A stretch of 64,000 nucleotides of DNA from Variovorax ginsengisoli (GCF_030486595.1 NZ_JAUJZH010000031.1:24236-88235); one strand, 5' to 3'; counted from the stretch's first letter, positions 35,136 through 44,508 are shown. Program-made: numbers and translations. Notes: generated by a model from the sequence alone, not told the origin.

Positions 35136-36089
35136 ATGAAACGCAGAGACATCCTCATCGCCTCCGTGACAGCGCTGGCCGGCACCGCCCGGGCCCAGAT
35201 CGGCAACACGCCGATCCGCCTGCTGGTCGGCGCGCCGGCCGGCGGTTCGACCGACACCATCGCCCGCACCCTGGCGGCCGGCATGGGCCCGGTGCTGGGC
35301 CGCACCGTGATCGTCGAGAACCGGCCCGGCGCCGGCGGCAACATCGCCGCCGAGGTCGTCGCCAAGGCCCCGCCCGACGGCAACACGCTGCTGCTGAGCT
35401 TCACCAGCCATGCGATCAATGCGACGCTCTATCCCACGCTGCCCTTCGATCCGGTCAAGGACTTCACGGCCCTGAGCTGCATCGCCACGTCGCCGTCGAT
35501 CCTGGTCGCCCATCCGTCGGTGCCGGCCGACAACGTGCGCGAGCTGATCGCGCTGGCCAAGGCCAAGCCGGGCCAGCTCAACTTCGCCATCGGCGCGCTG
35601 GGCTCGTCGCTGCACATGGCGGGCGAGGCCTTCAAGATGCAGTCGGGCGTCTACATCGTGAACATCCCGTACCGGGGCACCGCGCCGGCCGTGCAGGACG
35701 TGCTCGCGGGCCAGGTGCAGCTGATGTTCGCGGCGGTCGGCAACGTGCAGCAGCACATCAAGGCCGGCAAGCTGAAGGCATTGGGCGTGACTTCGGCCAA
35801 GCGCCTGCCCGAGTTTCCCGACCTTCCGGCCATCGCCGAGACCTTGCCCGGCTACGAATCGAGCGCCTGGTTCGGCCTGTTCGGGCCGGCGCGCATGCCG
35901 GCTGAAACCACGCGCCGCCTGGCGGATGCCGCGCGGCAGGCGATCGCCGAGCCGGCGATGCGCAAGCGCTTCGACAGCGAGGGCGTGATCGCGGTCGGCA
36001 ATACGCCCGAGCAGTTCGGCCCCTTCGTCCAGAGCGAGATCAAGCGCTGGGCCCAGGTGGTCAAGTATTCAGGCGCGAGGCCCGAATGA
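35136..36089 (+). CDS. Bug-family tripartite tricarboxylate receptor (orphan)
   Basis: 317 aa. The signal peptide MKRRDILIASVTALAGTARA ends near residue 20. The mature part has PIRLLVGAPAGGSTDTIARTLA, VIVENRPGAGGNIAAEVVAKA, VNIPYRGTAPAVQDVLAGQVQLMF and FPDLPAIAETLPGYESSAWFGLFG, all Bug signatures. No TctA/TctB genes in the window. Sits inside the coupled operon: 25 nt after LivF and overlapping the aconitase-family gene by ATGA. Two importer types in one operon suggest two related substrates or redundant uptake. Confidence 0.92.
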   Translation: MKRRDILIASVTALAGTARAQIGNTPIRLLVGAPAGGSTDTIARTLAAGMGPVLGRTVIVENRPGAGGNIAAEVVAKAPPDGNTLLLSFTSHAINATLYPTLPFDPVKDFTALSCIATSPSILVAHPSVPADNVRELIALAKAKPGQLNFAIGALGSSLHMAGEAFKMQSGVYIVNIPYRGTAPAVQDVLAGQVQLMFAAVGNVQQHIKAGKLKALGVTSAKRLPEFPDLPAIAETLPGYESSAWFGLFGPARMPAETTRRLADAARQAIAEPAMRKRFDSEGVIAVGNTPEQFGPFVQSEIKRWAQVVKYSGARPE

Positions 36090-37375
36090 CCGCGCCTGCC
36101 GTCACCCTCCAGCCGGCGCCGCAGACGCTGGCGCAGAAGCTCATCGCCCGTGCCTGCGGCCGCGCGGCGGTCGCGGTCGGCGAGATCGTGACCTGCGCGG
36201 TCGACCTGGCGATGTTCCACGACTCCTCGGGGCCGCGCCGGCTGCAGCCGATGCTGGAGGAACTCGGGGCGCAGATCTGGGACCGCTCGCGCATCGTGCT
36301 GGTGATGGACCACTACGTGCCCGAGCGCGACGACGACTCTCGCCGCATCGTGCGCATCGCCCGCGACTGGGCCCGCGACCAGCGGCTGCCGCATGTCTAC
36401 GACAGCCAGGGCATCTGCCACGTGGTGGTGCCGCAGCACGGCCACATCCGTCCCGGCATGCTGTGCGTGGGCGGCGATTCGCATTCGCCCACCGGCGGCG
36501 CCTTCGGTGCCTACATGTTCGGCATCGGCAGCACCGAGATGCTCGGCGTGGTGGTCAGCGGCGAGATCTGGCTGCGCGTGCCCGAGACGATCCAGATGTG
36601 GTGGGACGGCCGGCTGCCCGCGGGCGTCACGGCCAAGGACATGATGCTGCACATGCTGGCGCGCTTCGGCATGAACGGCGGGCGCTACCAGGCGGTCGAG
36701 TTCTGCGGGCCGGCGGTTGCGGCACTGTCGATGCAGGAGCGCATGACGCTGTCGAACATGAGCGCCGAACTCGGTGGTCAGGTGGGACTGATCGCGCCAG
36801 ATGCGACCACCTCGGCCTTCCTTGCCGAAGCCGGCGCGCCGGCGATCGACACGGCGCCGTGGTTCACCGACGAAGGCGCCGAGCTGACGCGCCATCGCTT
36901 CGACGCATCGGCGCTCGAACCCTATGTGGCGGCGCCGCACAGCCCGGCCAACGCGCACGGCGTGAGCCACTACCTCGGCACGCCGATCGACGTCGCCTAT
37001 GTCGGCGCCTGCACCGGCGCCAAGCTCGAGGACCTGCGGGCCGCGGCCCAGGTGCTGCGCGGCCACAAGGTGGCGGCCGGCGTGCGCCTGATCGTCGCGC
37101 CGGCCAGCCTGCAGGACCAGCAGCGGGCGCGCGACGAGGGCGTGCTGCAGTCGCTGCTCGACGCCGGCGCCGAGCTCTTTCCCACAGCCTGCGGCGCCTG
37201 CTCGGGCTACGGCGACCCGATGGGCGACGACATCACAGTGATCTCGACCACGGCGCGCAACTTCAAGGGCCGCATGGGTTCGCCCACGGCGCAGGTCTAC
37301 CTGGGCTCGCCGTACACCGTGGCTGCGGCGGCGCTGCGCGGCTGCGTCACCGACCCGCGCGAGGTGCTGGCATGA
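36086..37375 (+). CDS. Aconitase-superfamily dehydratase large subunit (LeuC/DmdA-like)
   Basis: 429 aa with an intact [4Fe-4S] site: Cys309 (VGACTGAKLEDLR) and Cys369/Cys372 (ACGACSG). MDHYVPERDDDS and GGDSHSPTGGAFGAYMFGIGSTEM are the active-site motifs, changed from the DHNVPT and GDSHTATHG of true LeuC. With the small subunit downstream it would add water to, or remove it from, a (substituted) maleate/malate-type acid. It is not the biosynthetic LeuC, because no leucine genes are near and the motifs differ. The closest functional analogies are dimethylmaleate or maleate hydratase (inference). Confidence 0.85.
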   Translation: MTAPAVTLQPAPQTLAQKLIARACGRAAVAVGEIVTCAVDLAMFHDSSGPRRLQPMLEELGAQIWDRSRIVLVMDHYVPERDDDSRRIVRIARDWARDQRLPHVYDSQGICHVVVPQHGHIRPGMLCVGGDSHSPTGGAFGAYMFGIGSTEMLGVVVSGEIWLRVPETIQMWWDGRLPAGVTAKDMMLHMLARFGMNGGRYQAVEFCGPAVAALSMQERMTLSNMSAELGGQVGLIAPDATTSAFLAEAGAPAIDTAPWFTDEGAELTRHRFDASALEPYVAAPHSPANAHGVSHYLGTPIDVAYVGACTGAKLEDLRAAAQVLRGHKVAAGVRLIVAPASLQDQQRARDEGVLQSLLDAGAELFPTACGACSGYGDPMGDDITVISTTARNFKGRMGSPTAQVYLGSPYTVAAAALRGCVTDPREVLA

Positions 37376-37869
37376 CGGCGCACCGCGTCTGGCGCCTCGG
37401 CGCCGATGTCGACACCGACGCATTGGCGCCGGGCCATGCGATGAAGCACGGCATCGACGTCATCGCCCGCCATTGCCTCGAAGCCGTGCGGCCCGAGTTC
37501 GCCCGCGAGGTGCGGCCCGGCGACCTGATCGTGGCCGGGCCGAATTTCGGCATCGGCTCGTCGCGCGAGCAGGCGGCCGCGGTGCTGGTGCACCTGGGCG
37601 TGGCGGCGGTGATCGCGCCTTCGTACGGCGGGCTCTATTTCCGCAATGCCTTCAACCTCGGCCTGCTGCTGCTGACCTGCCCCCAGGCCGAGACGCTGCA
37701 GGACGGCGATCGCGTCGAACTGGACCCGGCGCACCCCTCGGTGGTGGCGCCCGATGGCCGGCTGCTGGCCTGCGAGCCGGTGCCCGGATTCCTGATGGAC
37801 ATGGTCCGCGCAGGCGGCCTCATGAAGCAGCTGCGGCAACGCTTCGGCAAAGAAAGATCCCAACCATGA
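37372..37869 (+). CDS. Aconitase-superfamily dehydratase small subunit (LeuD/DmdB-like)
   Basis: 165 aa, the short archaeal-type form. Swivelling-domain motifs: WRLGADVDTDALAPG, VAGPNFGIGSSREQAAAVLVHLGVAAVIAPSYGGLYFRNAFNLGLLLL. The usual SSREH is SSREQ here. Both ends overlap neighbours by 4 nt (ATGA before, and ATGA with HyuB after), so large and small subunits are made together. It forms the heterodimeric hydratase with the preceding gene. Confidence 0.87.
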   Translation: MTAHRVWRLGADVDTDALAPGHAMKHGIDVIARHCLEAVRPEFAREVRPGDLIVAGPNFGIGSSREQAAAVLVHLGVAAVIAPSYGGLYFRNAFNLGLLLLTCPQAETLQDGDRVELDPAHPSVVAPDGRLLACEPVPGFLMDMVRAGGLMKQLRQRFGKERSQP

Positions 37870-39566
37870 ACGACTCCCCCCCGACCCCGATGGACCCGGT
37901 CACGCTCGCGGTGCTGCGCGGCCGCCTCGAACAGGTGGCCGACGAGATGGATGCGACGCTCTACCGCAGCGCCTTCAATCCGATCATTGCCGAGGCCCAC
38001 GATGCCTGCCACGGCCTCTATGACGCCGACAGCGGCGACACGCTGGTGCAGGGCAAGTCGGGCCTGCCGGTGTTCGTCGGCGCGATGGCCTTCGCGGTGC
38101 GCGCGACTGCCGCCGCCGCGGCGCCGCGCGGTGGCATGAAAGATGGCGACATCTGGATCAGCAACGACCCCTACGACGGCGGCACGCACGCCAACGACTT
38201 CAAGCTGGTGCGGCCCTTCTTCCGCGACGGCCGGCTCTATTGCTACATGGCCTCGGCCGCCCACTGGCACGATGTCGGCGGCGCGGTGCCAGGCAACTAC
38301 AACCCGGCCGCCACCGAGTGCTGGCAGGAGGCCGTCCAGATCCCGCCGGTGCGCATCGTGCGCGACGGCGTGCTCGACCAGGACGTGCTGGCGATCCTGC
38401 GCGCCAACACGCGGCTGCCCGAAAGCCTCTGGGGCGACCTCAACGGCCAGCTCGCCGCGCTCGAACTCGGCGCCAGGCGATTGCACGGCCTGCTCGACGA
38501 GTACGGCGATGCGCCGGTGCTGCAGGCCATGGGCGAGCTGCGCAGCCGCGCGCTGCGCCTGATGCGCTCGCACATCGCCTCGCTGCCCGACGGCCGCTAC
38601 AGCTTCGAGGACGTGCTCGACAACGACGGCATCGTCAACGAGCCGCTCACCATCGCGCTCGACATGACGGTGGCCGGCGACCGCCTGCTGCTCGACTTCT
38701 CGCGCACCTCTGCGCAGTGCGCGGGGCCGGTGAACATCTCGCGCGCGACAGCGATCGCGGCCTGCTACGTGGCGCTGAAGCACCTGTTCCCGGACGTGCC
38801 GGCGAATGCCGGCGTGCTCGATGCGGTGGACTTCGTCCTGCCAGACCGCCTTGTGATCAGCGCCGAGCGGCCGCGGCCGGTCGGCGGCTACACCGAGACC
38901 ATCCTGCGCATGATCGACGTGATTTTCAGCGCCGCCGCCCAGGCCGATCCGACGCGCGCGGTGGCGCAGGCCTACGGCACCATCAACGCGCTGTCGATCG
39001 CGGGCCACCGCAGCGACGCCGGGCGCGAGGGCCAGCGCTGGGTGATGTTCAGCTTCTTCGGCGGCGGGCATGGTGGCCATGCCGGCGGCGACGGGCTCTC
39101 GCACGGCAACGCGCCGATCTCCACCGCCACCATCCCGCCGCTCGAAATCCTCGAGGCGGCCTACCCGGTGCGCTTCACCGAATGGTCGCTGCGCGCCGAT
39201 TCGGGCGGCGATGGCCGCCATCGCGGCGGCCTCGGCGCGGTCTACGAGATCGAACTGCTGGAGCAGGAGGCCGAAGCCTTCGTCTTCGGCGAGCGCGGCA
39301 CCTCGCCGCCCAAGGGCATCGCGGGCGGCGGTGCCGGCGCAGTGAACGTCTTCCGCTACGAGAACGACGGCGCCTGGCACGTGCCGCCGATGGTGTCGAA
39401 GATGCGTGGCATCCAGCTCGTTCGCGGCCAGCGCGTGCGCCTCGAAACCCCCGGCGGCGGCGGCTGGGGCAGCGCCGCCGAGCGTGCGCCCGAGCAGCGC
39501 GAGCGCGACCTGGCCATGGGCTATGTCAGCGCCGCCGCCGATGCAACCAAGAAAGCTTCCGAATGA
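37866..39566 (+). CDS. Hydantoinase B/oxoprolinase-type subunit
   Basis: 566 aa. Starts MNDSPPTPMDPVTLAVLRGRLE. Conserved HyuB motifs: MDATLYRSAFNPIIAEAHDACHGLYD, WISNDPYDGGTHANDF, RPFFRDGRLYCYMASAAHWHDVGG and FSRTSAQCAGPVN. The C-terminal GGGGWG tail is typical. With HyuA it forms an ATP-dependent enzyme that opens cyclic amides (hydantoins, 5-oxoproline) or, in the acetone carboxylase branch, carboxylates ketones. No third, acetone-carboxylase-type small subunit is present, which favours the ring-opening role. Confidence 0.88.
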   Translation: MNDSPPTPMDPVTLAVLRGRLEQVADEMDATLYRSAFNPIIAEAHDACHGLYDADSGDTLVQGKSGLPVFVGAMAFAVRATAAAAAPRGGMKDGDIWISNDPYDGGTHANDFKLVRPFFRDGRLYCYMASAAHWHDVGGAVPGNYNPAATECWQEAVQIPPVRIVRDGVLDQDVLAILRANTRLPESLWGDLNGQLAALELGARRLHGLLDEYGDAPVLQAMGELRSRALRLMRSHIASLPDGRYSFEDVLDNDGIVNEPLTIALDMTVAGDRLLLDFSRTSAQCAGPVNISRATAIAACYVALKHLFPDVPANAGVLDAVDFVLPDRLVISAERPRPVGGYTETILRMIDVIFSAAAQADPTRAVAQAYGTINALSIAGHRSDAGREGQRWVMFSFFGGGHGGHAGGDGLSHGNAPISTATIPPLEILEAAYPVRFTEWSLRADSGGDGRHRGGLGAVYEIELLEQEAEAFVFGERGTSPPKGIAGGGAGAVNVFRYENDGAWHVPPMVSKMRGIQLVRGQRVRLETPGGGGWGSAAERAPEQRERDLAMGYVSAAADATKKASE

Positions 39567-41617
39567 CTTCCCCAAGCCAATCCCTGGTCGTCGGCGTCGA
39601 TGTCGGCGGCACCTTCACCGACCTGTTCGTGCTCGACGAGTCGAACGGCACGGCGCGCATCGTCAAGGTGCCGTCGACCCGCGGCGAGGAAGCCCGCGGC
39701 TTCATGAACGGCGTGGCCCGCGTGGCCGACTCGGCCGCCGCCATCGCCACCATCGTGCACGGCACCACGGTCGGCACCAATGCGCTGCTCGAACGCAAGG
39801 TGGCGCGCACCGGCATCATCACCACGCGGGGCTTTCGCGATGTGCTCGAGATGCGCCGGCGCGACCGGCCCCAGACCTGGGGCCTGCGCGGCAGCTTCGT
39901 GCCGGTGGTGCCGCGCGACCTGCGGCGCGAGGTCGACGAGCGCGTGCTGGCCGACGGCACGCTCCATACGCCGGTCGACCTCGACCAGGTCCGCGCCGAA
40001 GCCCGCGCGCTGCTGCAGGCCGGCTGCGAGGCGGTGTGCGTGTTCTTCATCAATACCTACGCCAATCCCGAGAACGAGCGGCTGGCGGTCGCGGCGGTGC
40101 GCGAACTGTGGCCCAACGCCCATGTCACCTCGGCCTGCGAAGTGCTGCCCGAGATCCGCGAATTCGAGCGCTGCTCGACCGCCACGCTCAACGCGGCGCT
40201 GCAGCCGGTGGTCGGCAGCTACCTCGAGCGGCTCGAGTCGGACCTGCGCGGCCAGGGCTTCGACGGCGAACTGCTGGTGGTGCAGAGCAACGGCGGCGTG
40301 ATGTCGCGCCAGACCGCCAGCGACCTGCCCGTGCGCACCGCGCTGTCGGGCCCGGCGGCCGGCGTGATCGCCTGCGCGGCGATCGCCCGGGCGGCCGGCT
40401 TCCCGAATGCGATCACCGGCGACATGGGCGGCACCTCCTTCGACGTTTCGCTGGTCGCCAACGGCGAGGCCGCGCTGGCGGCGCAGACCGCGATCGAGTT
40501 CGGCATGGTGATCCGCTCGCCGATGATCCAGATCGAGACCATCGGCGCCGGCGGCGGCTCGATCGCCTCGGTCGACGCCAGCGGCATGCTGCAGGTCGGT
40601 CCCGAATCGGCCGGCAGCATCCCGGGCCCGGCCTGTTACGGCCGCGGCAACATGCGCCCGACCGTGACCGATGCCAACGTGCTGCTCGGCCGCATCGCCG
40701 CCGACCGGCCGCTGGGCGGCGGACTGCTGGCGGCGCTCGATGCGGGCAAGTCCTTCGAGGCGATCGAGACGCATGTCGCGAAGCCGCTCGGTCTCGACGT
40801 CCACCAGGCGGCGGAGGCGATCCTCACGGTCGCGAACGCGCGCATGGCCGGCGCGATCCGGCTGGTGTCGATCGAGCGCGGCCACGACCCGCGCCGCTTC
40901 GCCTACATGCCCTTCGGCGGCGGCGGCGCGCTGCACGTGTGCGCGATGATGCGAGAGGTCGGCGTCGCCATCGGCATCGTGCCGCGCTACCCCGGCGTGA
41001 CCTCGGCGCTGGGCTGCGTGATCGCCGACATGCGGCACGACGCGGTGCAGACCCTCAATCGCCCGCTTGACGAACTCGACGTCGCGCAGCTCGCGCGGCG
41101 CATCGCCGAGCTGGCGGCGTCCTGCCAGCAACGGCTCGATTCCTCGGGCGTGCGCTTCGACGAAGTGCGCGAGGTGATCGCGCTCGACATGCTCTATGCC
41201 GGCCAGACCCACACGCTGCCGGTGGTGCTCACGGCCGCCACCGCGCAGGCGTTGACCCGTGAAGGCATTCGCACGGCCTTCGAGGCCAGCTACAGCGCCG
41301 CCTTCGGCCGGGTGCTCGACGGCATCGGCATCCGCGTGATGAACCTGCGCTACGCGCGCATCGGCGTGCGGCCCAAGTTCGACCTCGCCGTGCTGGCGCC
41401 CGAAGGCGAGGGCAGCGTCGCCCCGCTGGGCACGCAGCGCGTGTTCCACGCCGGGCAGTGGCACGAGGCGCTGCGCTTCGCGCGGCTGGCGCTGCCGGTC
41501 GGCGCGCGTGTCGACGGCCCGGCGATCCTCGAGCAGGCCGACACCACCGTCTGGCTCGAGCCCGGCTTCCATGCCGAGGTCGATGCGCATGGCAATTTGC
41601 TGGTGAGGCTGTCATGA
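39563..41617 (+). CDS. Hydantoinase A/oxoprolinase-type ATPase subunit
   Basis: 684 aa of the HyuA fold (ASKHA ATPase). VVGVDVGGTFTDLFVLDE is the phosphate-1 loop, then HGTTVGTNALLERK, IITTRGFRDVLEMRRRDR and ITGDMGGTSFDVSLV (phosphate-2), with AGGGSIASVDASG and FAYMPFGGGGALH later. Overlaps HyuB and the next gene by 4 nt each. It activates the amide oxygen with ATP in the ring-opening reaction. Substrate unknown; the neighbouring hydratase and lyase suggest a product that is a substituted maleamate or malamate. Confidence 0.9.
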   Translation: MTSPSQSLVVGVDVGGTFTDLFVLDESNGTARIVKVPSTRGEEARGFMNGVARVADSAAAIATIVHGTTVGTNALLERKVARTGIITTRGFRDVLEMRRRDRPQTWGLRGSFVPVVPRDLRREVDERVLADGTLHTPVDLDQVRAEARALLQAGCEAVCVFFINTYANPENERLAVAAVRELWPNAHVTSACEVLPEIREFERCSTATLNAALQPVVGSYLERLESDLRGQGFDGELLVVQSNGGVMSRQTASDLPVRTALSGPAAGVIACAAIARAAGFPNAITGDMGGTSFDVSLVANGEAALAAQTAIEFGMVIRSPMIQIETIGAGGGSIASVDASGMLQVGPESAGSIPGPACYGRGNMRPTVTDANVLLGRIAADRPLGGGLLAALDAGKSFEAIETHVAKPLGLDVHQAAEAILTVANARMAGAIRLVSIERGHDPRRFAYMPFGGGGALHVCAMMREVGVAIGIVPRYPGVTSALGCVIADMRHDAVQTLNRPLDELDVAQLARRIAELAASCQQRLDSSGVRFDEVREVIALDMLYAGQTHTLPVVLTAATAQALTREGIRTAFEASYSAAFGRVLDGIGIRVMNLRYARIGVRPKFDLAVLAPEGEGSVAPLGTQRVFHAGQWHEALRFARLALPVGARVDGPAILEQADTTVWLEPGFHAEVDAHGNLLVRLS

Positions 41618-42228
41618 GCGATGCGGCGGCCATCCGCGGCGCGACCACGGCGCTGATCGTGATCGACCTGCAAAACGACTTTCTCGATGCCCGCGGCGCC
41701 TATGCGCGCGGCGGCGACAGCAACCCGCCTGCGCTGCTGCTGCCCGACCGCGTGGCGGCGGTGGCGCGCGCGCTCAAGACCGTCGGCGGCCTGGTCGCCG
41801 CGAGCCAGTTCACGCTGTGGCCCGATGCGGCCGGCGAGCCGATGGTCTCGCCGCACCTGAAGGCGCTGCGCCCGTACCTGCGCAAGGGCGACTTCGCACC
41901 GGGCAGCTGGGGCCAGGCCAACGTCGACGTGCTGGCCGGCCTGGTCGACGTGGCGGTCAGCAAGGTCGCCTACTCGGCCTTCTTCAACACCCAGCTCGAC
42001 TGGGTGCTGCGCCGCGCCGGCATCGACACCGTGGCCGTGTGCGGCATCGTCACCAACGGCGGGGTGGCGAGCACGGTGCGCGATGCCCACATGCGCGACT
42101 ACCGCACGCTGGTGCTGGCCGACGGCTGTGCGGCGTTCGGCGAGGAGCGGCACCGGACCTCGCTGGCCGACATGGCCAACGTGGCCGAGGTGACGGACTG
42201 CGCGGCGTTCGTGCAGGGGCTGGCATGA
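41614..42228 (+). CDS. Isochorismatase-fold hydrolase lacking the catalytic cysteine
   Basis: 204 aa. The fold is clear: TTALIVIDLQNDFLDARGAY with Asp18, VSKVAYSAFFNTQLDWVLRRAG with Lys117, and VCGIVTNGGVASTVRDAHMRDY. In amidases of this family the last motif is TNVCV; here the nucleophile position is Gly150, as in true isochorismatases that hydrolyse a vinyl ether. So the Asp-Lys-Cys triad is Asp-Lys-Gly. It may use a different chemistry from maleamate or carbamoylsarcosine amidases despite its HyuAB context. Coupled on both sides by 4-nt overlaps. Confidence 0.87.
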   Translation: MSDAAAIRGATTALIVIDLQNDFLDARGAYARGGDSNPPALLLPDRVAAVARALKTVGGLVAASQFTLWPDAAGEPMVSPHLKALRPYLRKGDFAPGSWGQANVDVLAGLVDVAVSKVAYSAFFNTQLDWVLRRAGIDTVAVCGIVTNGGVASTVRDAHMRDYRTLVLADGCAAFGEERHRTSLADMANVAEVTDCAAFVQGLA

Positions 42229-43655
42229 GCGTCTCGAGCGCGGCACCGGAGCGCCGGGTCCGGCGCGCGGCACGGATCGATGCCGAGATGCAGGTCGGCG
42301 TCGCGATCGTCGGCGCCGGTGCCTGCGGGCTCACGGCAGCGCTGATGCTGCACGACGCGGGCATCGAATGCGTGGTGCTCGAACGCGACGCCGTGCCGAG
42401 CGGATCGACCGCGCTGTCCTCGGGCTTTATTCCGGCGCCCGGCACGCTTGCCCAGCGCCGGCAGGGCATCGAGGGCGACAGTCCTGCCCGCTTCGCGGCC
42501 GACATCCAGGCCAAGGCCCATGGCCGGGCCGCGCCAACGCTGGTGCAGGCGTACGCGCAAGCCGCCGGTCCGGCACTTGACGCGCTGCAGGCCAGGCATG
42601 GCCTCGACTGGATCGTGCTCGATGGCTTTCTCTATCCCGGTCACAGCGTCCATCGAATGCACGCGCTGCGGCAGAAGACCGGGGCCGCCCTGATGGCCGG
42701 CTTGCAGGCGGCCGTCGAAGCCTCCGGCATCCCGGTGCTGACATTGGCCCTGGTCGACACGTTGTGGCTCGATGAGTCAGACCGAGCGATCGGCGTCGGC
42801 TACCGCCGCCCCGACGGCCGCGAGGAAACGCTGGGTTGCGACGCGCTGCTGCTGGCTTGCAACGGCTTCGGCGGCAATGCGGCGATGGTGCGCGCGCTGC
42901 TGCCCGAGATGGCCGAGGCCGCCTTCGGTGGCCACGTCGGCAACGACGGCAGCGCCATCCTTTGGGGCCAGGCGATCGGTGCGCGGCTGCGCGACCTCGG
43001 CGGCTACCAGGGGCACGGCTCCTGGGTCACGCCGCAGGGCGCGCTGATGTCCTGGGCCGTGATGATGGAAGGCGGGGTGCAGATCAACCGCGAGGGCCGC
43101 CGCTTCCATGACGAGACGCAGGGCTACTCCGAGGCCGCGGTGCATGTGCTGGCGCAGCCGGGCGGCGTGGCCTGGAATGTCTTCGATGCGCCGCTGCTGG
43201 ATCTGGCGCGCGGCTTTCCCGATTTTTGCGAGGCCGAGGCGGCCGGCGCGCTCAGGCGCTGCGACGGCATGGCCGAACTGGCGGCCTGCATCGGCTGCGA
43301 TGCGGCCACGCTGCAATCGACGCTCGACGGGCTTCGCGCCGGCGCCGTGCAGGGCGATGGCCGTGTGTTCGCGCGTCCACTGGCCGCGCCGTATTTCGCG
43401 GTCAAGGTCACCGGTGCGCTGTTCCATACCCAAGGCGGCCTCGACGTCGGGTCCGATATGCGGGTCCTGCGCCAGGACGGCACGCCGCTGCCCAATCTGC
43501 TGGCCGCCGGCGGCGCCGCGGGCGGCGTGTCGGGCGATGCGGTCTGGGGCTATCTCTCGGGCAACGGACTTTTGAGCGCGGTTGCCGGCGGCTACATCGC
43601 GGCGCACACGGCCGCTGCGCTCATCGATGAAAGGAAGGCTTTCCATGGCCGATGA
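42225..43655 (+). CDS. FAD-dependent dehydrogenase/reductase (fumarate reductase/KSTD flavoprotein-like)
   Basis: 476 aa. Dinucleotide-binding GVAIVGAGACGLTAALMLHDAG near residue 25, VVLERDAVPSGSTALSSGF after it, and a C-terminal FAD motif with LPNLLAAGGAAGGVSGDAVWGYLSGNGLLSA. AVMMEGGVQINREGRRFHDE is typical of soluble fumarate reductase and 3-ketosteroid dehydrogenase relatives, which add or remove a C-C double bond next to a carbonyl. No signal peptide and no haem motif. In this operon it may desaturate a saturated ring or acid to the maleate-type substrate (inference). Confidence 0.82.
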   Translation: MSVSSAAPERRVRRAARIDAEMQVGVAIVGAGACGLTAALMLHDAGIECVVLERDAVPSGSTALSSGFIPAPGTLAQRRQGIEGDSPARFAADIQAKAHGRAAPTLVQAYAQAAGPALDALQARHGLDWIVLDGFLYPGHSVHRMHALRQKTGAALMAGLQAAVEASGIPVLTLALVDTLWLDESDRAIGVGYRRPDGREETLGCDALLLACNGFGGNAAMVRALLPEMAEAAFGGHVGNDGSAILWGQAIGARLRDLGGYQGHGSWVTPQGALMSWAVMMEGGVQINREGRRFHDETQGYSEAAVHVLAQPGGVAWNVFDAPLLDLARGFPDFCEAEAAGALRRCDGMAELAACIGCDAATLQSTLDGLRAGAVQGDGRVFARPLAAPYFAVKVTGALFHTQGGLDVGSDMRVLRQDGTPLPNLLAAGGAAGGVSGDAVWGYLSGNGLLSAVAGGYIAAHTAAALIDERKAFHGR

Positions 43656-44508
43656 AACATTCAAGGCGCGCCTGGCGCGCAACGACATTGTTCTGGCGCC
43701 GGGCGTCTACGACGCGTTGAGCGCGCTGGTGGCCGAGCAGGCCGGCTTCGAGGCGCTGTACCTGTCGGGTGCCTCGATCGCCTACACGCGGCTCGGGCGC
43801 TCCGACGTCGGGCTCACCACCTTCACCGAAGTGGAGGACACGCTGGCGCGCATCACCGAGCGCGTGGGCCTGCCGGTGATCGTCGATGCCGACACCGGCT
43901 TCGGCAATGCGCTCAACACCCAGCGCACCGTGCGCGGCTTCGAGCGCACGGGCGCCGCGATGATCCAGATCGAGGACCAGGGCTTCCCGAAGCGCTGCGG
44001 CCATCTGGACGGCAAGACCGTGGTGCCGCAGCGCGAGATGGTCGGCAAGCTCAAGGCGGCGCTCGACGCGCGCGCGTCGGCGCAGACCTTGATCCTCGCG
44101 CGCACCGACGCGGTCGCGGTCGAGGGACTCGATGCTGCGCTCGACCGCGCGCAAGCCTATCTCGAGACCGGTGTCGACGCGCTCTTCATCGAGGCGCTGC
44201 GTTCGCCCGCGCAGATGGACGCCGCCTGCCAGCGCTTCGCCCATCGCGTGCCGCTGCTCGCCAACATGGTCGAGGGCGGCAAGACGCCGGTGCAGGATGC
44301 CGACGCGCTGCAGGCGCACGGCTTTCGCATCGCGATCTTCCCGGGCGGCACGGCGCGCGCGGTGGCGCACACGCTGCAGGGCTACTACGCGAGCCTGCAG
44401 GCGCACCGCACGACGCTGCCATGGCGCGACCGGATGCTGGATTTCGACGGGCTCAACGAGTTGATCGGCACGCCGGAGCTGATGGCGGCGGGGCAACGCT
44501 ACGAGTAG
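43645..44508 (+). CDS. Isocitrate lyase/PEP mutase superfamily lyase
   Basis: 287 aa from the ATG at 43645, preceded by AAGGAAGG; an upstream ATG at 43627 is less well placed. APGVYDALSALVAEQAG and LYLSGASIAYTRLG start the barrel; DADTGFGN (Asp81, Asp83) binds Mg; and EDQGFPKRCGHLDGK (Cys118) is the catalytic loop shared by true lyases such as methylisocitrate and dimethylmalate lyase. The Cys argues against a mutase. Expected reaction: retro-Claisen cleavage of a 2-hydroxy-dicarboxylate to pyruvate (or an oxoacid) and a second acid. Fits directly after the LeuCD-like hydratase. Confidence 0.88.
   Translation: MADETFKARLARNDIVLAPGVYDALSALVAEQAGFEALYLSGASIAYTRLGRSDVGLTTFTEVEDTLARITERVGLPVIVDADTGFGNALNTQRTVRGFERTGAAMIQIEDQGFPKRCGHLDGKTVVPQREMVGKLKAALDARASAQTLILARTDAVAVEGLDAALDRAQAYLETGVDALFIEALRSPAQMDAACQRFAHRVPLLANMVEGGKTPVQDADALQAHGFRIAIFPGGTARAVAHTLQGYYASLQAHRTTLPWRDRMLDFDGLNELIGTPELMAAGQRYE

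Noticed and set aside
36086..37869. Biosynthetic LeuC/LeuD (3-isopropylmalate dehydratase)
   Set aside because: Active-site motifs differ (DHYVPE, GDSHSPTGG, SSREQ), and no leucine genes are near; catabolic context fits better.
39521..41590. 689-aa antisense frame across hyuA
   Set aside because: Shadow of HyuA; His/Arg/Asp-rich composition without motifs.
37866..41617. Acetone carboxylase subunits
   Set aside because: No gamma-type small subunit is present; the two-gene HyuB/HyuA form with transport and hydrolase neighbours fits cyclic amide opening better.
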